NCBI GenBank assembly: GCA_020002185.1
Contig: CM034538.1
Location: forward strand, 64,752,005 to 64,816,004
DNA length: 64,000 nt
Source: Paraescarpia echinospica
Lineage: Eukaryota; Annelida; Polychaeta; Sabellida; Siboglinidae
Direction: 5' to 3'
This document shows positions 35,130 through 47,105 of the stretch, one piece after another (position 1 is the stretch's first letter; every line of letters starts with the position of its first letter). A model generated the notes under the pieces. It worked only from the letters and a program-made list of their open reading frames with translations. It ran no database searches and was not told where the DNA came from. The position numbers were made by a program, and so were the translations under genes.

Positions 35130-35305
35130 GGCTCCTATGTCTATAGACGCAAGAGGCAGTCAAAGCACGTCATCCAGATTTGTCGCTTGCTAGTGTTATG
35201 ATGTCGCTCCAATTTTGTGTTGACCAGCTGCAGGTCGCGTTCGATTGTTTGGCGCCAGTTCATTCTTGGTCGTTGCCTCTTTCTTTGGCCAGCTGGTATC
35301 CGCCA
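35130..35305 (-). mobile_element. LINE C-terminal fragment
   Basis: Minus strand reads RIPAGQRKRQRPRMNWRQTI, then ERDLQLVNTKLERHHNTSKR and CFDCLLRL before a stop. The G.RKR.RPR..WR...E.DL pattern followed by a short cysteine/leucine end is the common C-terminus of many non-LTR ORF2 proteins. Truncated at both ends. Confidence 0.7.
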
Positions 35306-35650
35306 CAGCGTTTGTGGGCAGGTCTAGTGGGTGTAAGCGAGTAAACGTAGCCCGTGTGTGTTCTTTTTTAAATAGGATGTCCAAAATAGAATATCCGAAG
35401 CCGTTAGTACGAAACGTAGAAGAATACGGTCGGGTATACCTAAATTGAAATCCCACCCCGGCGACCACCAATTGCAGCGCTTGCGGCGAGCGGTCGGCAG
35501 GGAAGCATACGGGCACACGTTCATTCACTCAGTCGTACTAATGATAAGTCAGGTTATACGTTTTAACAGTTTATTAGATGCGGAAAACCCTACAAATACA
35601 ATATATATTACACAATATACGGCATGTCTGCTAAATACTACCCAGTTATA

Positions 35651-35828
35651 AATGTCAGAACGATAAGTTCAGACGGCGGCGGCTATTACAGCAACCGAAT
35701 TGTAACCGATATATTCTAAATGTCAGAACGACAGGTTCAGACGGCGGCGGCTTATATACAGCAACCGATTTATAGGTGTCAGAACAATAAGTCAGACGGC
35801 GGCGGCGTATATACAGCAACCGAGTTAC
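35651..35828 (+). repeat. Three-copy ~60-bp tandem repeat with GGCGGCGGC
   Basis: Each unit has TGTCAGAAC(G/A)A, then TCAGACGGCGGCGGC, then ACAGCAACCGA. Starts are near 35652, 35719 and 35776. Units vary by small indels. Confidence 0.9.
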
Positions 35829-37454
35829 TCACCGAGTCTGCGAATAACTGATTGTCACGGGTGTACTGCGAGAGTCTTTTAGTACTTCTCGCAGGGCGCT
35901 CGGTGACAGTGCTTCACGAGAAACGTTCCTCCGGCAGTGTGCCCCAGTAGTCGCCCCCTACACCACTGGCTTGTGTTACACACAGCTCCAGCATGCATCT
36001 TCGGGCCTGTTCTTACAAACAGCTCCCTCGCAGTGTCTGGCTGCATCCCCCAACAGCCAGCCCTGATCCTCATTAAAGCCCTCCTTATATACAGCTAAAT
36101 ATGTAGCCTTGGGACAGACGCTGTCCCTTCATTATGTAATTTCCAAAATCTAGGGGTCTCTAGAAATCTTGCCATGGTGCCAGTGAACTTACAGTAACCT
36201 TCTGAACAAACGCCCTCTGTATAGCCGCTATAGGGCTATTGCTTCCCCAAAACCAGATGGCCTCAAATGTAAACAAATCCCCCACCCCAGCTATAGCCAT
36301 CTGCATATAAATTGGCTTTTAGGAGCACGTAAAACATTCAGTAAATAAGAATGTCAATACAATGTGTGTTATCATTCTAAATTCTCTACAGTTGTCAAGA
36401 AATCTCTCAATGTTTCACAACAAGCACGAAACTGTGGTTACTTGTCGTGTTGACAATTGGACCAGAAACACAATAATTATGTTTTGTTGCGTTGTTCAAG
36501 AGCGCAGTTTAAGAATCGTAAACAACAATAACGTTGCCAACTTTTCCAATCGTTAGCACGACTTTGCTAGCAACCCAATTTGAGTTTATAATCAACGTGG
36601 TATATCGGTTCATTAACTTGAATAACCTTTTCTCGTGGGTGGAATTTGCGCATACAAAATGGCGCCAGTAATGACAACGGGATATACATAATTGTGTACG
36701 TCATCGCTTTTTTAGTATCTAATCGGGGATTAAGATTTCTTCAGCCACAGGTAAATTTATATTTCCATTGAAAATTGTCATGTTTAATTGGAATGCATAT
36801 GTTAGTTGTAACACACATTTATTTTTTGGGTAAAACGTACAGCCTCGTTGAAATCCTAACTTCGTTTTCAGTCAATAAAACGTAGACGCTTAGTCTGCTA
36901 ATAGGTGCATGGTTCCTCGTTATATTATCCATTCCCGTCTATGATAAAAACACCAGTGGATAACGTGACCAGATCTACGATATCCGCTCTGCAGCGACCA
37001 CAACGTGATCCCCTAGTCATTCCGCATCCTTCTCGTTTAGATACGCGTACAGAAATACCGACCCACTAATCCAATTCGATTCGCGCTAATTTACGACCAC
37101 ACATTTTACGGATAATTGGGTCCTGGTGCAGTCCAATAAATCAGCGGGTCAAGCTGCAATTCATATGGGCTTCTGCATCAGCTTAATCCATCATTTTACA
37201 CCTGAGTACTAGTTGTCTATAAATATGTCATGAATTCGTATAATAGATATATGTATTTATCACGACAAGCAGAGACTGTCCATCACCACTGCTGCTTAGT
37301 TATCACAAAAACATTACATACAATCAACTTCTTCTAATAATATACTATAATTGTAACACCATCCTCCCATACGTAGATTGTTTTAGTTTAATGGAACGGT
37401 TCAATATTTGATGAATCACACTAGATGAATTTACGAATATTACCATGACTTTGA
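35829..37454. other. No gene recognised
   Basis: No domain or structured repeat identified. Confidence 0.45.
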
Positions 37455-37658
37455 GAAGTACATACTGACAGACGGACAGATAGTCAGACAGACAGAAGAC
37501 AGATTGCAGACAGACAGAAGACAGATTGACAGACAGACGGACAGAATTTCAGACAGACAGAAAACAGATTGACAGACAGACAGCCAGACATAAGACAGTT
37601 TGACAGACAGACGGACAGACGGACAGACGGACAGACGGACAGACATACTGACAGACAT

Positions 37659-37692
<34 letters not shown>
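37455..37692 (+). repeat. (GACA)n/(GACG)n tetranucleotide array
   Basis: Imperfect GACA repeats with occasional AGATTGACA and GACG variants over ~240 bp; the final ~40 bp are near-perfect CAGA. Confidence 0.95.
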
Positions 37693-37949
37693 TACCTATT
37701 TTTAAACAATGTGTTTATAATAATAATAAGAGTAATAATATGCAAATCAATAGAGCACCAAAGGAGATGTTTTTTCGACCATTAAATCGACAGTCATTTG
37801 TTGTATTGCTTCACACAATGGCTCGGACTGACCGAGTTTGTGAGGCGCAGACTGATGTATCGATGCACTAATCGCTTAGTGTTTTAATTTGCACAGCATT
37901 CAGTATTCTGTTCATTCTTTTGTTCTGTTCAGCTCTTTTTGTGTCATTT

Positions 37950-38115
37950 TTATTTGTGCAGCGCATCGATCCACAATATGGGTTTAGCGCTGTAAAAATA
38001 CTTTATTATTATTAGTAGTATCACTATCATCATTATTGTTAGTAGTAGTAGTGGCTGTAGTAATACTAATAGTAGTAGTAGTAGTAGTAGTAGTTATTGT
38101 TGTTGTTGTCATTGG

Positions 38116-38194
<79 letters not shown>

Positions 38195-38195
38195 C
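37950..38195 (+). repeat. Trinucleotide repeat cluster: (TTA/AGT)n and (CAG)n
   Basis: An AGTAGT/TTATTA stretch is followed by an uninterrupted CAG run of about 21 units (about 38126-38189). The upstream words AGCGCATCGATCCAC and GGTTTAGCGCTGTAAAAATA recur (first one) at 27277-27292, suggesting a shared retroelement 3' end. Confidence 0.9.
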
Positions 38196-38719
38196 ACGTG
38201 CAGGTGTAGTTTTAGCAGGCAGATGAGCAGACTATGATTCCCGCTGCAAGAAAACGAATAAATGAGCCTACGACTAAATGAGCGCAAACAATCAGATTAC
38301 CTGTTTTGTGTAATTGTTACAAAACGGTCGACGGTCGACTTTTGAGGTGAATAGAAATGCGAACCGTTGCCATTTAGAAGGATACTTCGATGGATCGGGA
38401 AGCACACTGAGTGGTTTATTTACTAGAGTTCGTTATTTGTTTTAATTTTAAATATTCCATGGAGGTTTTTTTTATATACAAAAGTGGTATACGAATGGTT
38501 ACTTTTGCCCGACCCATCGGGTAATCTGTTGATATTACTGCACGGATCACTTGTCATACTGCTCGAATAATTGTTCTTCGTCCCCGGTTCCTTTTACCCG
38601 AGACTCTAGGTGCACATACACCGACACCAAGTTCGAGTGTCTGACAATGTAGGCTAGTTTGTCCTCTTGGCGTAACATGCAGTATGAATCGTCTAACGCA
38701 TGTATAAACATTTTAATTT

Positions 38720-38845
<126 letters not shown>

Positions 38846-40489
38846 CGACTAAACAAGAACTAGTTACGGCTGTACCTTATGATAAGCATTTCAACGAAAT
38901 ATTACAGATAATATTTAATGTGCGATTTATTTTTCAATAACTTCTCACACTCGAAAGATATTCGAACAACGTTCAAGTGTCACAATACAAAGACTGGGAC
39001 GAGTACAGGTGTCCTTCGAAGTCGGTCGAAACCCCCAAAGCTAAAACTAATGCTTTGCTAGACTAACTATAATGTTTTAGTTTGGTTTATTGTTGTTTCT
39101 GTAGTGTGCTTTTTATGTTGCTTATTTCGTCTGATATGTTGCTATACTATATCTTGTAATGATGTAATATCCCAGTCATTGACATGTTCTGCAACGACCA
39201 TTAATAATTTGTTTCACAATGGCTTCTTAAGGATCACAGATACATACATTTATCAACTGGCCTCTTCTTAAGCAAGGTATGAGTAATAACAATTAATGAA
39301 TTTTATGGGAATGTGAATGTCTGTGCATCTAGCAAGAGAAAACAAAATGGGTGAGTAGACAGTTCTTCGCGCGCACCAATCTCACGAATATATAATGACA
39401 ATGTGCAATACCTGTTATACTAGAAATCCACGTCTGGGATAACAGTATATATATAAAATCCAGGCCGCTCCGTGTATGTGTTCGTTCACCCTACAAGTAC
39501 GACCAACGGATACATCGAACACGATCGAAATAGTAACCCAATCACGATTTATGAAACCGAATACAGTGTCATCTAGACGCATGCGTGCTTGCAATTCTGT
39601 TGGGCATCTGTTAGCAAAGAAATACGCTTGGCGATGTGTCTATAGGAATTCGATATATGCATGTCTTTGTCTAATTAAAGGCAGCTTTCATCATTGCGCG
39701 CCGCACGCGTGTCACTGCTGCTGAATTAATTAATGTCTGATATAGTATCAAATACAATTTAATTAGTCGGATAGGTGATTTCCATAAATTATCCCCAAAC
39801 ATCAAAAGCGACCAAAATAACCCAAATAAATTAAATCAATACATAATTGCATATGTTTTGCTTAATGTAGTTAATGATTGCACGATACGAAATACGTTTA
39901 TTTGTTTAGCATTACGTCTCAGTAAAACAGCAAACATCATCAAGTCAATCATACCTTATCGTCGTAACAAAGTCTATCAGAAAATCAAAAGCAACCATCT
40001 AATACTAGTTTATAGATGGCAAAAGCCATGCTTGTTACACCACTGAGACACGACATTTGTTTAGTCATTGGGAGATAAGAACTCTCACACGCAGCTATCT
40101 CAATGACACCAGGGCAATGTGTGTGTGTAAACGCCGATAGCTATCTGGTGTAGACTTCGACCATGCGTCGATATCCGGCCAATACAAGTAGCGCGGCCGT
40201 GGAAGCGGTTAATTTCGGTGCCTGAACGTGTCCTGTTACGTCTTTACGCTCGAGGAGACGACAGGAGACACCATGACAAACCGGTCAGTTGCACAGTAAT
40301 ACAATTCAGTAAGGATATGCCAGCTTCACATTCCCATATCCCGAGAAATCCATGCAGAGGTCAGTCGCGACAGTAAGCGTAACGCGATAGCCAATTCAAC
40401 AGCTCTAACCCAGACTCAACAGGGCACATACATGTATATAGCATAGTACATCTGAAACTGAGGTCCATATGATGGTGTCAGACAGACAT
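38846..40489. other. No gene recognised
   Basis: Only short frames and no domain. Confidence 0.45.
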
Positions 40490-41140
40490 TATAACATAAT
40501 ACATTCTTACCTGCTGCCGTATACATTTTATACAGTTGTCTCTGTCAAGTATTCAACATTTAATATAATAGCTTGTTCCAGTGTTTACCTATCCTGGAAG
40601 TGAATCTCAAACTGGTAGCTAGTATACTCTTTATAATACAGTTAACAGAACTATCAAGTCTACACATAAATCTATACACCATGTTCCTAATTATCGATTG
40701 GCAGCATTGTACATCAAACAGAGTGCATAGGAAGCTGGTACGTTCATATTTGGACATACCAATAAACAGCTTTAAAATATTATGATATACGATATGAAAT
40801 TTATTTATAGTGGATTTCTTGTAATTCCACCAGAGTTGTACCGCATACATAGGTGAGCAATATAAACGAAACGGTGTGAGTTTCACCTCTAAGGAGCACA
40901 TATTACTCTTTCGCCATATAATATTCCCTTGGCCGTACAAAGTTCTACGTTGTCTATTAATAAGGGTATGTTATTAAGATGGCTATGCTGGTTATGGTGT
41001 GTCTCCTGTAGACGCCTCGAGTGGTGTCTTATCAGGGAAGCCATATGGTGGGGTGGGATTTTTATGGAAAATGCTCCCTGGATAAATACATTACCATAAT
41101 GGATCATTGCTATGACGTGCGGCATAAAAATATGTTGGGG
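40490..41140 (-). mobile_element. LINE C-terminal fragment, minus strand
   Basis: Minus-strand 40940-40560 reads MYGQGNIIWRKSNMCSLEVK, RLYCSPMYAVQLWWNYKKS, VYHNILKLFIGMSK, MVYRFMCRLDSSVN and SLRFTSRIGKHWNKLLY. 'LY.QGN.L.RKF..CS..VK..LF..YC.P.Y...LW..YK' with 'N.IYRF..RL..S.N' is the post-RT region of a common invertebrate non-LTR family. Upstream (to about 41140) the similarity continues weakly in another frame. It is head-to-head with the fragment at 41410-42505. Confidence 0.8.
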
Positions 41141-41409
41141 CAATAAAGAGTATTGTTTATTAAATGTATACTTACCAACCGAATGTTAAGAAAACGGAGA
41201 CAGGTTATATTTCTAAAATTGCTGTATATATTGGTAATATTAATAGCTCATGTATAACAATTGTCGTTTATTTTAATGCGGAGATTTCTAAGAAATTTGT
41301 TTTTGGACAAGTCTTTCTTGATTTCTACAAAGAGGATTCATGTCTGCCACTCTCCCGATATATACATATGCATGTATATATGTTAGTTCTGCTTGGGGAA
41401 CTATGTCAT

Positions 41410-42505
41410 AGCTAGACCTTGTTATATGCACCGCTGATAAAAATGATTGCATAACTAAAGTGTCGATACTTTATGACTGTATTAATTCTGATCATCATCC
41501 TGTGTCGTTCACCATTGACAGTGCTATTGTACCAGCATATGTTAGTGGTAGTGTTAATACTAACGAAGTTAAGTTATACATTGGGGAATCTTACACCCAC
41601 ATGTTATTGACTCATATAGAGATCGCAAGAACGTTGAACAAAACTGAATGTTCCACTCGGTATTAAATGCAGGACTCTTAGTTGTAACAATTGTAGTCAC
41701 CATGATTTAAATCTTGTTAAATGATGACATCGATGAGTTTTGTAACTCTATCGTATCCACTCTGAAGAGGTCTGGTCAGACACTTGTGTCAACTCGTAAA
41801 CATTCTTCTAAATATGGTACCGTACCACGATGGAATGAGAGTGTGAAAGAACTGCTGTGGAGACAAGTTGGAAAACCTAGACAAGGTGATGTTTTAATGT
41901 CAAAAAACTGTCTAGAATCAAAGTTAAGCATGCGGTCAGAAAATGTAAAAAAGATAAAGAAACTATTATTGCTGATTATTCCATTGCAGGAACGTTATGT
42001 CAAAAAAGCCATCGACAGTTCTGGAGGGAAATTAGGAATTATACGAACAGTAAAGTTAAACTACCAACGGACATTGGGGGTATACATGGTGATACCATGT
42101 TGGATCAATGTGTTAGCACCACCACGAAACTATATTTAACGATGTGAAGGATAGCCGTGGTGATAACGTTCATTTTGATTCTATCACTGACAATAACTGA
42201 ATTACTGTTGATGCAGTTGAACTGATAAGTATTATTAATGAATTATCGTGCAATGAGTCACAAGGTCTGGATGGTATTACTGCAGAACACAACAAGTTCG
42301 CCGATGCTCAAATTGTGGTGTTATTATCTACCCTTGTGACCTCTATTACAGTGCATGGCTCTGTTCCGAAATCAGTCTCAGAGTTTGGTATTGTACCGAT
42401 TATTAAATATACAAAATAGACAGGTAAATGACAAAGGTAATTACAGGCCAATATGCCTATTATGTTCCAAGATAACAGATACTGTGTTATTCAACATTTA
42501 AGCCA
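41410..42505 (+). mobile_element. LINE endonuclease end, linker and RT start, plus strand
   Basis: DLVICTADKNDCITKVSIL and INSDHHPVSFTID give the endonuclease SDH end. 41714-42139 gives FCNSIVSTLKRSGQ, PRWNESVKEL and VGKPRQGDV. The next frames give a IIADYS, FWREIRN, NSKVKLP linker, then (about 42225-42460) IINELSCNESQGLDGITAEH, VHGSVPKSVSEFGIVPIIK and NYRPICLLCSKIT, the RT N-terminal motifs. Multiple frameshifts. It stops just before the Penelope-like element, which may have truncated it. It probably belongs to the same family as 40490-41140. Confidence 0.8.
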
Positions 42506-42574
42506 CAACACGGAATGGAGCTGTGTGTGTTTACATAAATGTTAAGGAATTACTCAGATTTTACACTAAACATG

Positions 42575-42728
42575 ATTTATGAATAGCTCTACTTCACTCT
42601 CTTGTAACACTATGAACGTGTCATCAACATATCTCAACCAGATGGTTGGAGGATGAGGTAGCCATCTGGTTGAGATATGTGGATGGCACATTCGCAGTGT
42701 TACAAGAGAGAGAAGTAGAGCTATTCAC
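42575..42728. repeat. Inverted repeat at the Penelope 5' end
   Basis: 42575-42642 is the reverse complement of 42661-42728 with a few mismatches. The right arm is RT coding sequence (around RYVDGTF), so the left arm is an inverted copy of the element's own start. Confidence 0.9.
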
Positions 42729-43539
42729 AAACCGTCTGAACTCGGTAAGCGAGAACATAAAGTTTACTGTAGAACCGAAACAGGACTGTATGCTAGCCTT
42801 CCTAGACACGTGTATATGTCTGAAGGACGATGGATCAACCAAGGTAGAGGTGTACCGAAAGGCAACCAACAAATTCAGTATTTGAATTGGGTCTGTAATT
42901 ACCACCCAGATCACGAAGGATCGGTAGTGAGAAGACTCCTACAAAGAGCCGAAAGGCCGGTAACAGAAGATGAGGATAAGGCCAAAGAGGTGGAGCATAT
43001 CAAGAAAGTACTGAAAGCGAACGGCTTCAAACCATGGATGTTTAACGTCACTAACCCAAGGAGACAGAAGGAGAACAACACCACAGAAACCAGTACAAGA
43101 CAACACGCCATAGGCCTGCCTTATATCATTAACTGTCAGAATAATTGGCAAGGATTTTCAAGTCCTATGAAATACCAGTGAACCACAGACCTACCAACAG
43201 TCTGGGGTCATTTCAGGTGCACCCAACAGACAGGACAGAAAAGACAGCAAGCTGTGGTGTGGTATATGACATTCAAAGCCCAGAATGTGACTAGCACTTC
43301 ATGGGGGAAACAGCTAGAGCAATTGGCATAATAATGAAAGAATATATGTTATGTCGCCAACCCCTATCAGCCATAAGAGAACGTAACCTGAACGCAGGCC
43401 ATCAATGTTCTTTGAAAGACGTCACAATTTTATACCACAAGGAGAACTGGCACCGAAGAAAAATAAAGGAGGCAATCAACACCCACAGAGGAAAACCTAC
43501 GTTGAATCGCGACGTCGGCCAAGAGCTCCCAACAGTCCT

Positions 43540-43576
43540 TCTCCAGCTAGTGTCACATGACAATGGTCATGTGACA
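43540..43576. repeat. Palindrome at the end of the Penelope ORF
   Basis: TGTCACATGACAATGGTCAT followed by GTGACA forms an 11-bp-arm hairpin across the last codons of the element. Confidence 0.85.
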
Positions 43577-43592
43577 CACCGGTAAAGTAATT

Positions 43593-43640
43593 CTGCCGAT
43601 GAAGACTGCGAGATGCCGTCGAAATATTCAAAACAGAAAA
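43593..43640 (+). other. Possible degenerate hammerhead-like motif
   Basis: CCGATGA is followed by AGACTGC-GAGAT-GCCGTC, which pairs GACtGC with GCcGTC, and then by GAAA. A hammerhead core is CUGAUGA, stem II, GAAA; here the second base of CUGAUGA is changed and stems I and III are unclear. Hammerheads are reported in Penelope-like elements, which is why the match is listed; it is probably not active. Confidence 0.3.
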
Positions 43641-43660
43641 AGTTTCTTGTGAGGTAATTA

Positions 43661-44805
43661 TACCACCATATATGTAGTTTATGTAACATCATATTAAGTT
43701 TTGACTGGTTATATTTAAATAATTGGAAGTAGGTTGCAAATAACTTCAGCAAGTAAATTGATGATTTACTAGAAGTTCTAAATCATAGCAGTCATATGCA
43801 CCTGGTTGCTGGTGCTATTGATGTTGAGTTAATTGATGTATGCGCTATGTTAATTGGCCAGATAAAGCGCGCAACGGAAGGTCACAGAGCCGACGATAAC
43901 GTGTGTCTGACCTGGTATTGTTTACCGTTGTTTACGGATAGTCACTGACGTTGCGTAGGTGATCAGTTTGGGTTGCAGTCTTGCATATGTCTGTATTCAA
44001 TAAGTAAACCCTATTTCATCAACTTTCAAATGGGAAGTAAATATAATATACGGATTTCCCATTGCTCTGCGTTTATTAAAATGTGGCATTTGTGTGAATA
44101 ATATGTGTTTTCAATTGCACTGAATATTGTTATTTTACATATATATATTGATGACCTTTGGGGTGAGCAATTACATTATTTATACAACTGATAATAATAT
44201 TGTTAGTGGCTAGACGTTCGTTGTTGAGTTGTTCAAAATGATAATAAAGTTTGCTAAAGGACGGATTCAGAGCTACACTCATACTCACGCCTAGCTTTAT
44301 TTCCTAAATCATGCCTACAAATTGCCAGGAGAATTCCCGATAGTCCCCTGTAATGTATTATCATATGATTAAGTAATACATATAAGCAGAATAGCTGGCA
44401 ATCGTGCTGTTTTGTCATGGCGACACGCAAATTCAGTATGGCGAGACCTGTGTCGGTCTTTTTTATTTGCAAGTGACAATTTTCAACAGTAAAAACACCC
44501 AGTGATAACATACACATGTGGACTTATATTCAATACATCATTAACACATAATATGGCATATTTACTCATATGCAAAATGCAATAACCAGAAACTATTCAC
44601 CATTTCTGCATATTTTTCTAACGGCGTATATGTAGATGGCAGTACTATGTTTACGATACCAACGAACACAAATTAACATTATAGGTAATTATAATATTAC
44701 GTATTTAGTTAAATAAAATAATACGTTACACAAAATGTTCCAATCTAATTTTGTTCCGGGAGAAAAGTATGTTGTTTCAGTGGAATATGTTGTTGTTAAA
44801 AGGGA
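43661..44805. other. No gene recognised
   Basis: Includes the presumed 5' region of the GT92 gene. No promoter motif or upstream exon was convincing. Confidence 0.45.
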
Positions 44806-45252
44806 ATGTGTTGCTGCTTCTTGAGAATATATTATTGTTTCACTGGAATGTGTTGTTATTATAGGACGATATGCTATTGTTTCATCGCCATCATCGTCTT
44901 CTGCTCCGTGTCTGTGATCTTCTTCACTAAGCACCTCGTTGGCGTGTGGCCCGACCTTTCGCCGCTTCGGCTATTCCACGGACCGTCTGTCCATTCACTT
45001 CGGACGGTCGACGGACGAACAGCTCCTGGGTATTACGAGCACCTGGGGCGTCTGACGACGCCGTGCGCTGGTCAGAGGCCGCAGTCCAACCGAGTACGGA
45101 ACGGCTTGTGGTATATGACTGGACAATCGAATAATGGACACGAGGTGGCAGTTTTCAGCGCCTATTTCGACGACAGACCGAGCGAGAGTCGGAAGACTGC
45201 ATCAGTCCGAGTCTTGTCCGTAGTCAACTGGAAAGGCCACGCCGGACCGAAG
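44806..45252 (+). CDS. Glycosyltransferase family 92 (DUF23) protein, N-terminal exon
   Basis: First visible coding exon, 149 codons, ending at a GAAG|GTGAAT donor. Residues 22-40 form a hydrophobic segment followed by TKH, fitting the signal anchor of a type II Golgi membrane protein. Residues 118-124 are SAYFDDR, followed by SVRVLSVVNW, which is the N-terminal motif of GT92 proteins ('YSAY.DDR ... VR.l'). The frame joins in phase 0 to the exon at 47124. Start choice is uncertain: ATG at 44806 is used, ATG at 44848 is also possible, and a TTGTTATTATAG at 44853-44864 could be an acceptor preceded by an unseen exon. GT92 members are Golgi enzymes, with galactosyltransferase activity shown for some; the substrate here is unknown. 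Confidence 0.75.
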
Positions 45253-46329
45253 GTGAATGTGACAAATTAATTACGATATTATTGGCAAGGGAATGAGCGT
45301 GTCTGTGCAATTTAATTATTTAGTTTTGGAGAAATCATCAGAACACATATTAGTTAACCTATTTAGCTTTGGAACAAACAATAATTCAAGTTATTCTCAA
45401 ACTTGAATCTTCATGTGAACGAGCAATACACAAATGCACGTTTTTCTATTTTTATGTTATTTAGTTTCGTTCTCTCTCAAATAACCATCGAATAACATGA
45501 GACCGCCCAATTGACCTATCCCTCGCATGACCTGTTGTCTTGCAAAAACTCCGTCAATCCGTCAAAACATAATGCCAAACATGTTGTGAGTCTTACATTC
45601 AGTCATAAATGTTGAAATTCTGGTCACAAAATTGTTTCTTTATGAAAAAACGTAAGGCCATTTTTGACATTTGTATTCGGGAATGTTTAATTTATGAGAT
45701 GCCATGCAACAATGCTAATGTAATTCCGTTATCAACATTGGTGGCAATGGTATAGCTTCAGGGCCGTAGCTAGCCTCAAACCACTGGGGACAGTAACAAA
45801 CTGATCAGAAAAGTTTGAAAATATACCCCCTCTTGGTGCAATCTAGCGTATTTTCTGGAGAATTTTGCTCACGGCTCAAGTTTTGTTTCAGTGTCGGTCG
45901 CAAGCTGCGTGAGAATGAAAACAAATACTAGAAAAGGAAGAATTAATATTAAATGACAATACATTTATTAAAATTGACAGCTATGCACCATATACGGAAT
46001 CTCGGTCCAGCAGTTACACCCGTCTGAAATTGTTTTACAAGATCACTTCCTCTCGCCTTCGCGTGCAGTGATTCGCCAATTGGCTTTACACAACTAAACT
46101 TCTTCGGGGGTGGGAAGACAGTTTGATTTTCTAAGGACATAAAACATTCCGAGGTCATTGAGCCGTTTTTTCTGTCATTGTTGACCGACTCCACCACTTG
46201 AGGCGATGCAGAGCAGAAAAGGACCGCTCGCAAGCAACGCTTCTGACTGGTGTAGTGATGAAGATGTTTACGATCTTGCTGATGACGGCAAATGTTTGAC
46301 CACACGCCGAAATCAGTTCACGTGAAGTC

Positions 46330-46945
46330 GACGGTCATGGAAGTTGAGGTATCATCGTACCTCTTTCGCCACAGCTGTGGTTCATTTTCGCAGCTCCGCA
46401 TCCACTGTTCTCCTCCATGTTGGCTTTGGGCGCCCACATTTCCGCTTCCCTTCTGGCGTCCACCAGATAGCTGTTTCTGTGATGGAGTCTGCTTCCATGC
46501 GGAGGACGTGCTGATATATATATATATATATATTTTCTAGCATCATTTTTGTCTTCGAAATGTTCATCTTCAGACCTTGTTTTTCACTTTCATCAGCTAG
46601 ATCCTGCAACATTTCTTTGTAGTTCTTGCGGTGTAGTAGCGCATAAATGTATGTCGTCGGCGAAGTGAAGATGACTGAGATATTCTCCGTCTATCCTCAA
46701 GCCTCTGGTTCCCAGCTCAGACTTCGGAATATGCTTTCGAGTGTTTCAGTAAACAGCTTGGGCCATATAATGTCAACTTGTCGTACTGCTCTCTCGATGT
46801 TGATCCTGTTGCTCGTTTTGTATAGATGGACTATCACCGAGCTGATGGTGTTGATGTCTTTCAGGAGTTCGATGTACACGTCTTCTATCCCCTGTTCTTG
46901 AAGGGAGGTCAGTATTGCTTGAGTTTGCACCGAGTCGATAGCCTT
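46330..46945 (-). mobile_element. RTE-like LINE fragment
   Basis: Minus strand, 46930-46697: [40 protein letters not shown] and LESIFRSLSWE, which is the RT block around 'GVRQGD.ISP.LF...L..IF'. Then LRIDGEYLSHL at about 46700-46670, and 46612-46382: LADESEKQGLKMNISKTKMM, a TA-repeat-coded IYIYIY stretch, HVLRMEADSITETAIWWTPE, GKRKCGRPKPTWRRT. The (TA)n at 46511-46532 lies where several hundred bases of ORF are missing, so an internal deletion seems to have been healed by, or expanded into, a microsatellite. The family resembles the RTE/BovB-type 'endonuclease-reverse transcriptase' copies common in invertebrates. Confidence 0.78.
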
Positions 46946-46946
46946 C

Positions 46947-47063
46947 TATATATATATATTTATATATATATATATATACACATATGTATATATATATATA
47001 TACATAAAAAAATATATGTATATATACAAACATATGTATATATATATGTATATATATGTATGC

Positions 47064-47094
<31 letters not shown>

Positions 47095-47105
47095 CTATAT
47101 TACAT
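46947..47105 (+). repeat. (TA)n-rich repeat
   Basis: Runs of TATA with CATATG interruptions immediately upstream of the GT92 acceptor. Read as protein this gives an artefactual I/Y run. Confidence 0.95.

Larger units (their letters stand above)
42570..43660 (+). mobile_element. Penelope-like element, 5'-truncated, with GIY-YIG endonuclease
   Basis: RT part (42646-42885): LRYVDGTFAV, the PLE 'RYVDD.F' box with the second Asp changed to Gly, then ENIKFTVE, CMLAFLDTCI and KVEVYRKATNK; after a frameshift YLNWVCNYHPDHE, VVRRLLQRAERPV (42810-43181). Endonuclease part: SCGVVYDIQSPEC, stop, HFMGETARAIG (43240-43330), QPLSAIRERNLNAGHQ, TILYHKENWHRRKIKEAINT and LNRDVG (43301-43585). These are the RT-to-GIY-YIG features of Penelope-like elements. 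The mutated YVDD, one frameshift and one stop make it inactive. A 68-bp snap-back repeat marks its 5' end. Confidence 0.88.

Noticed and set aside
37440..37871. TDRQTD- and SVRLS-rich frames
   Set aside because: Translation of the GACA array.
38066..38287. Poly-Cys frame
   Set aside because: Antisense translation of the CAG run.
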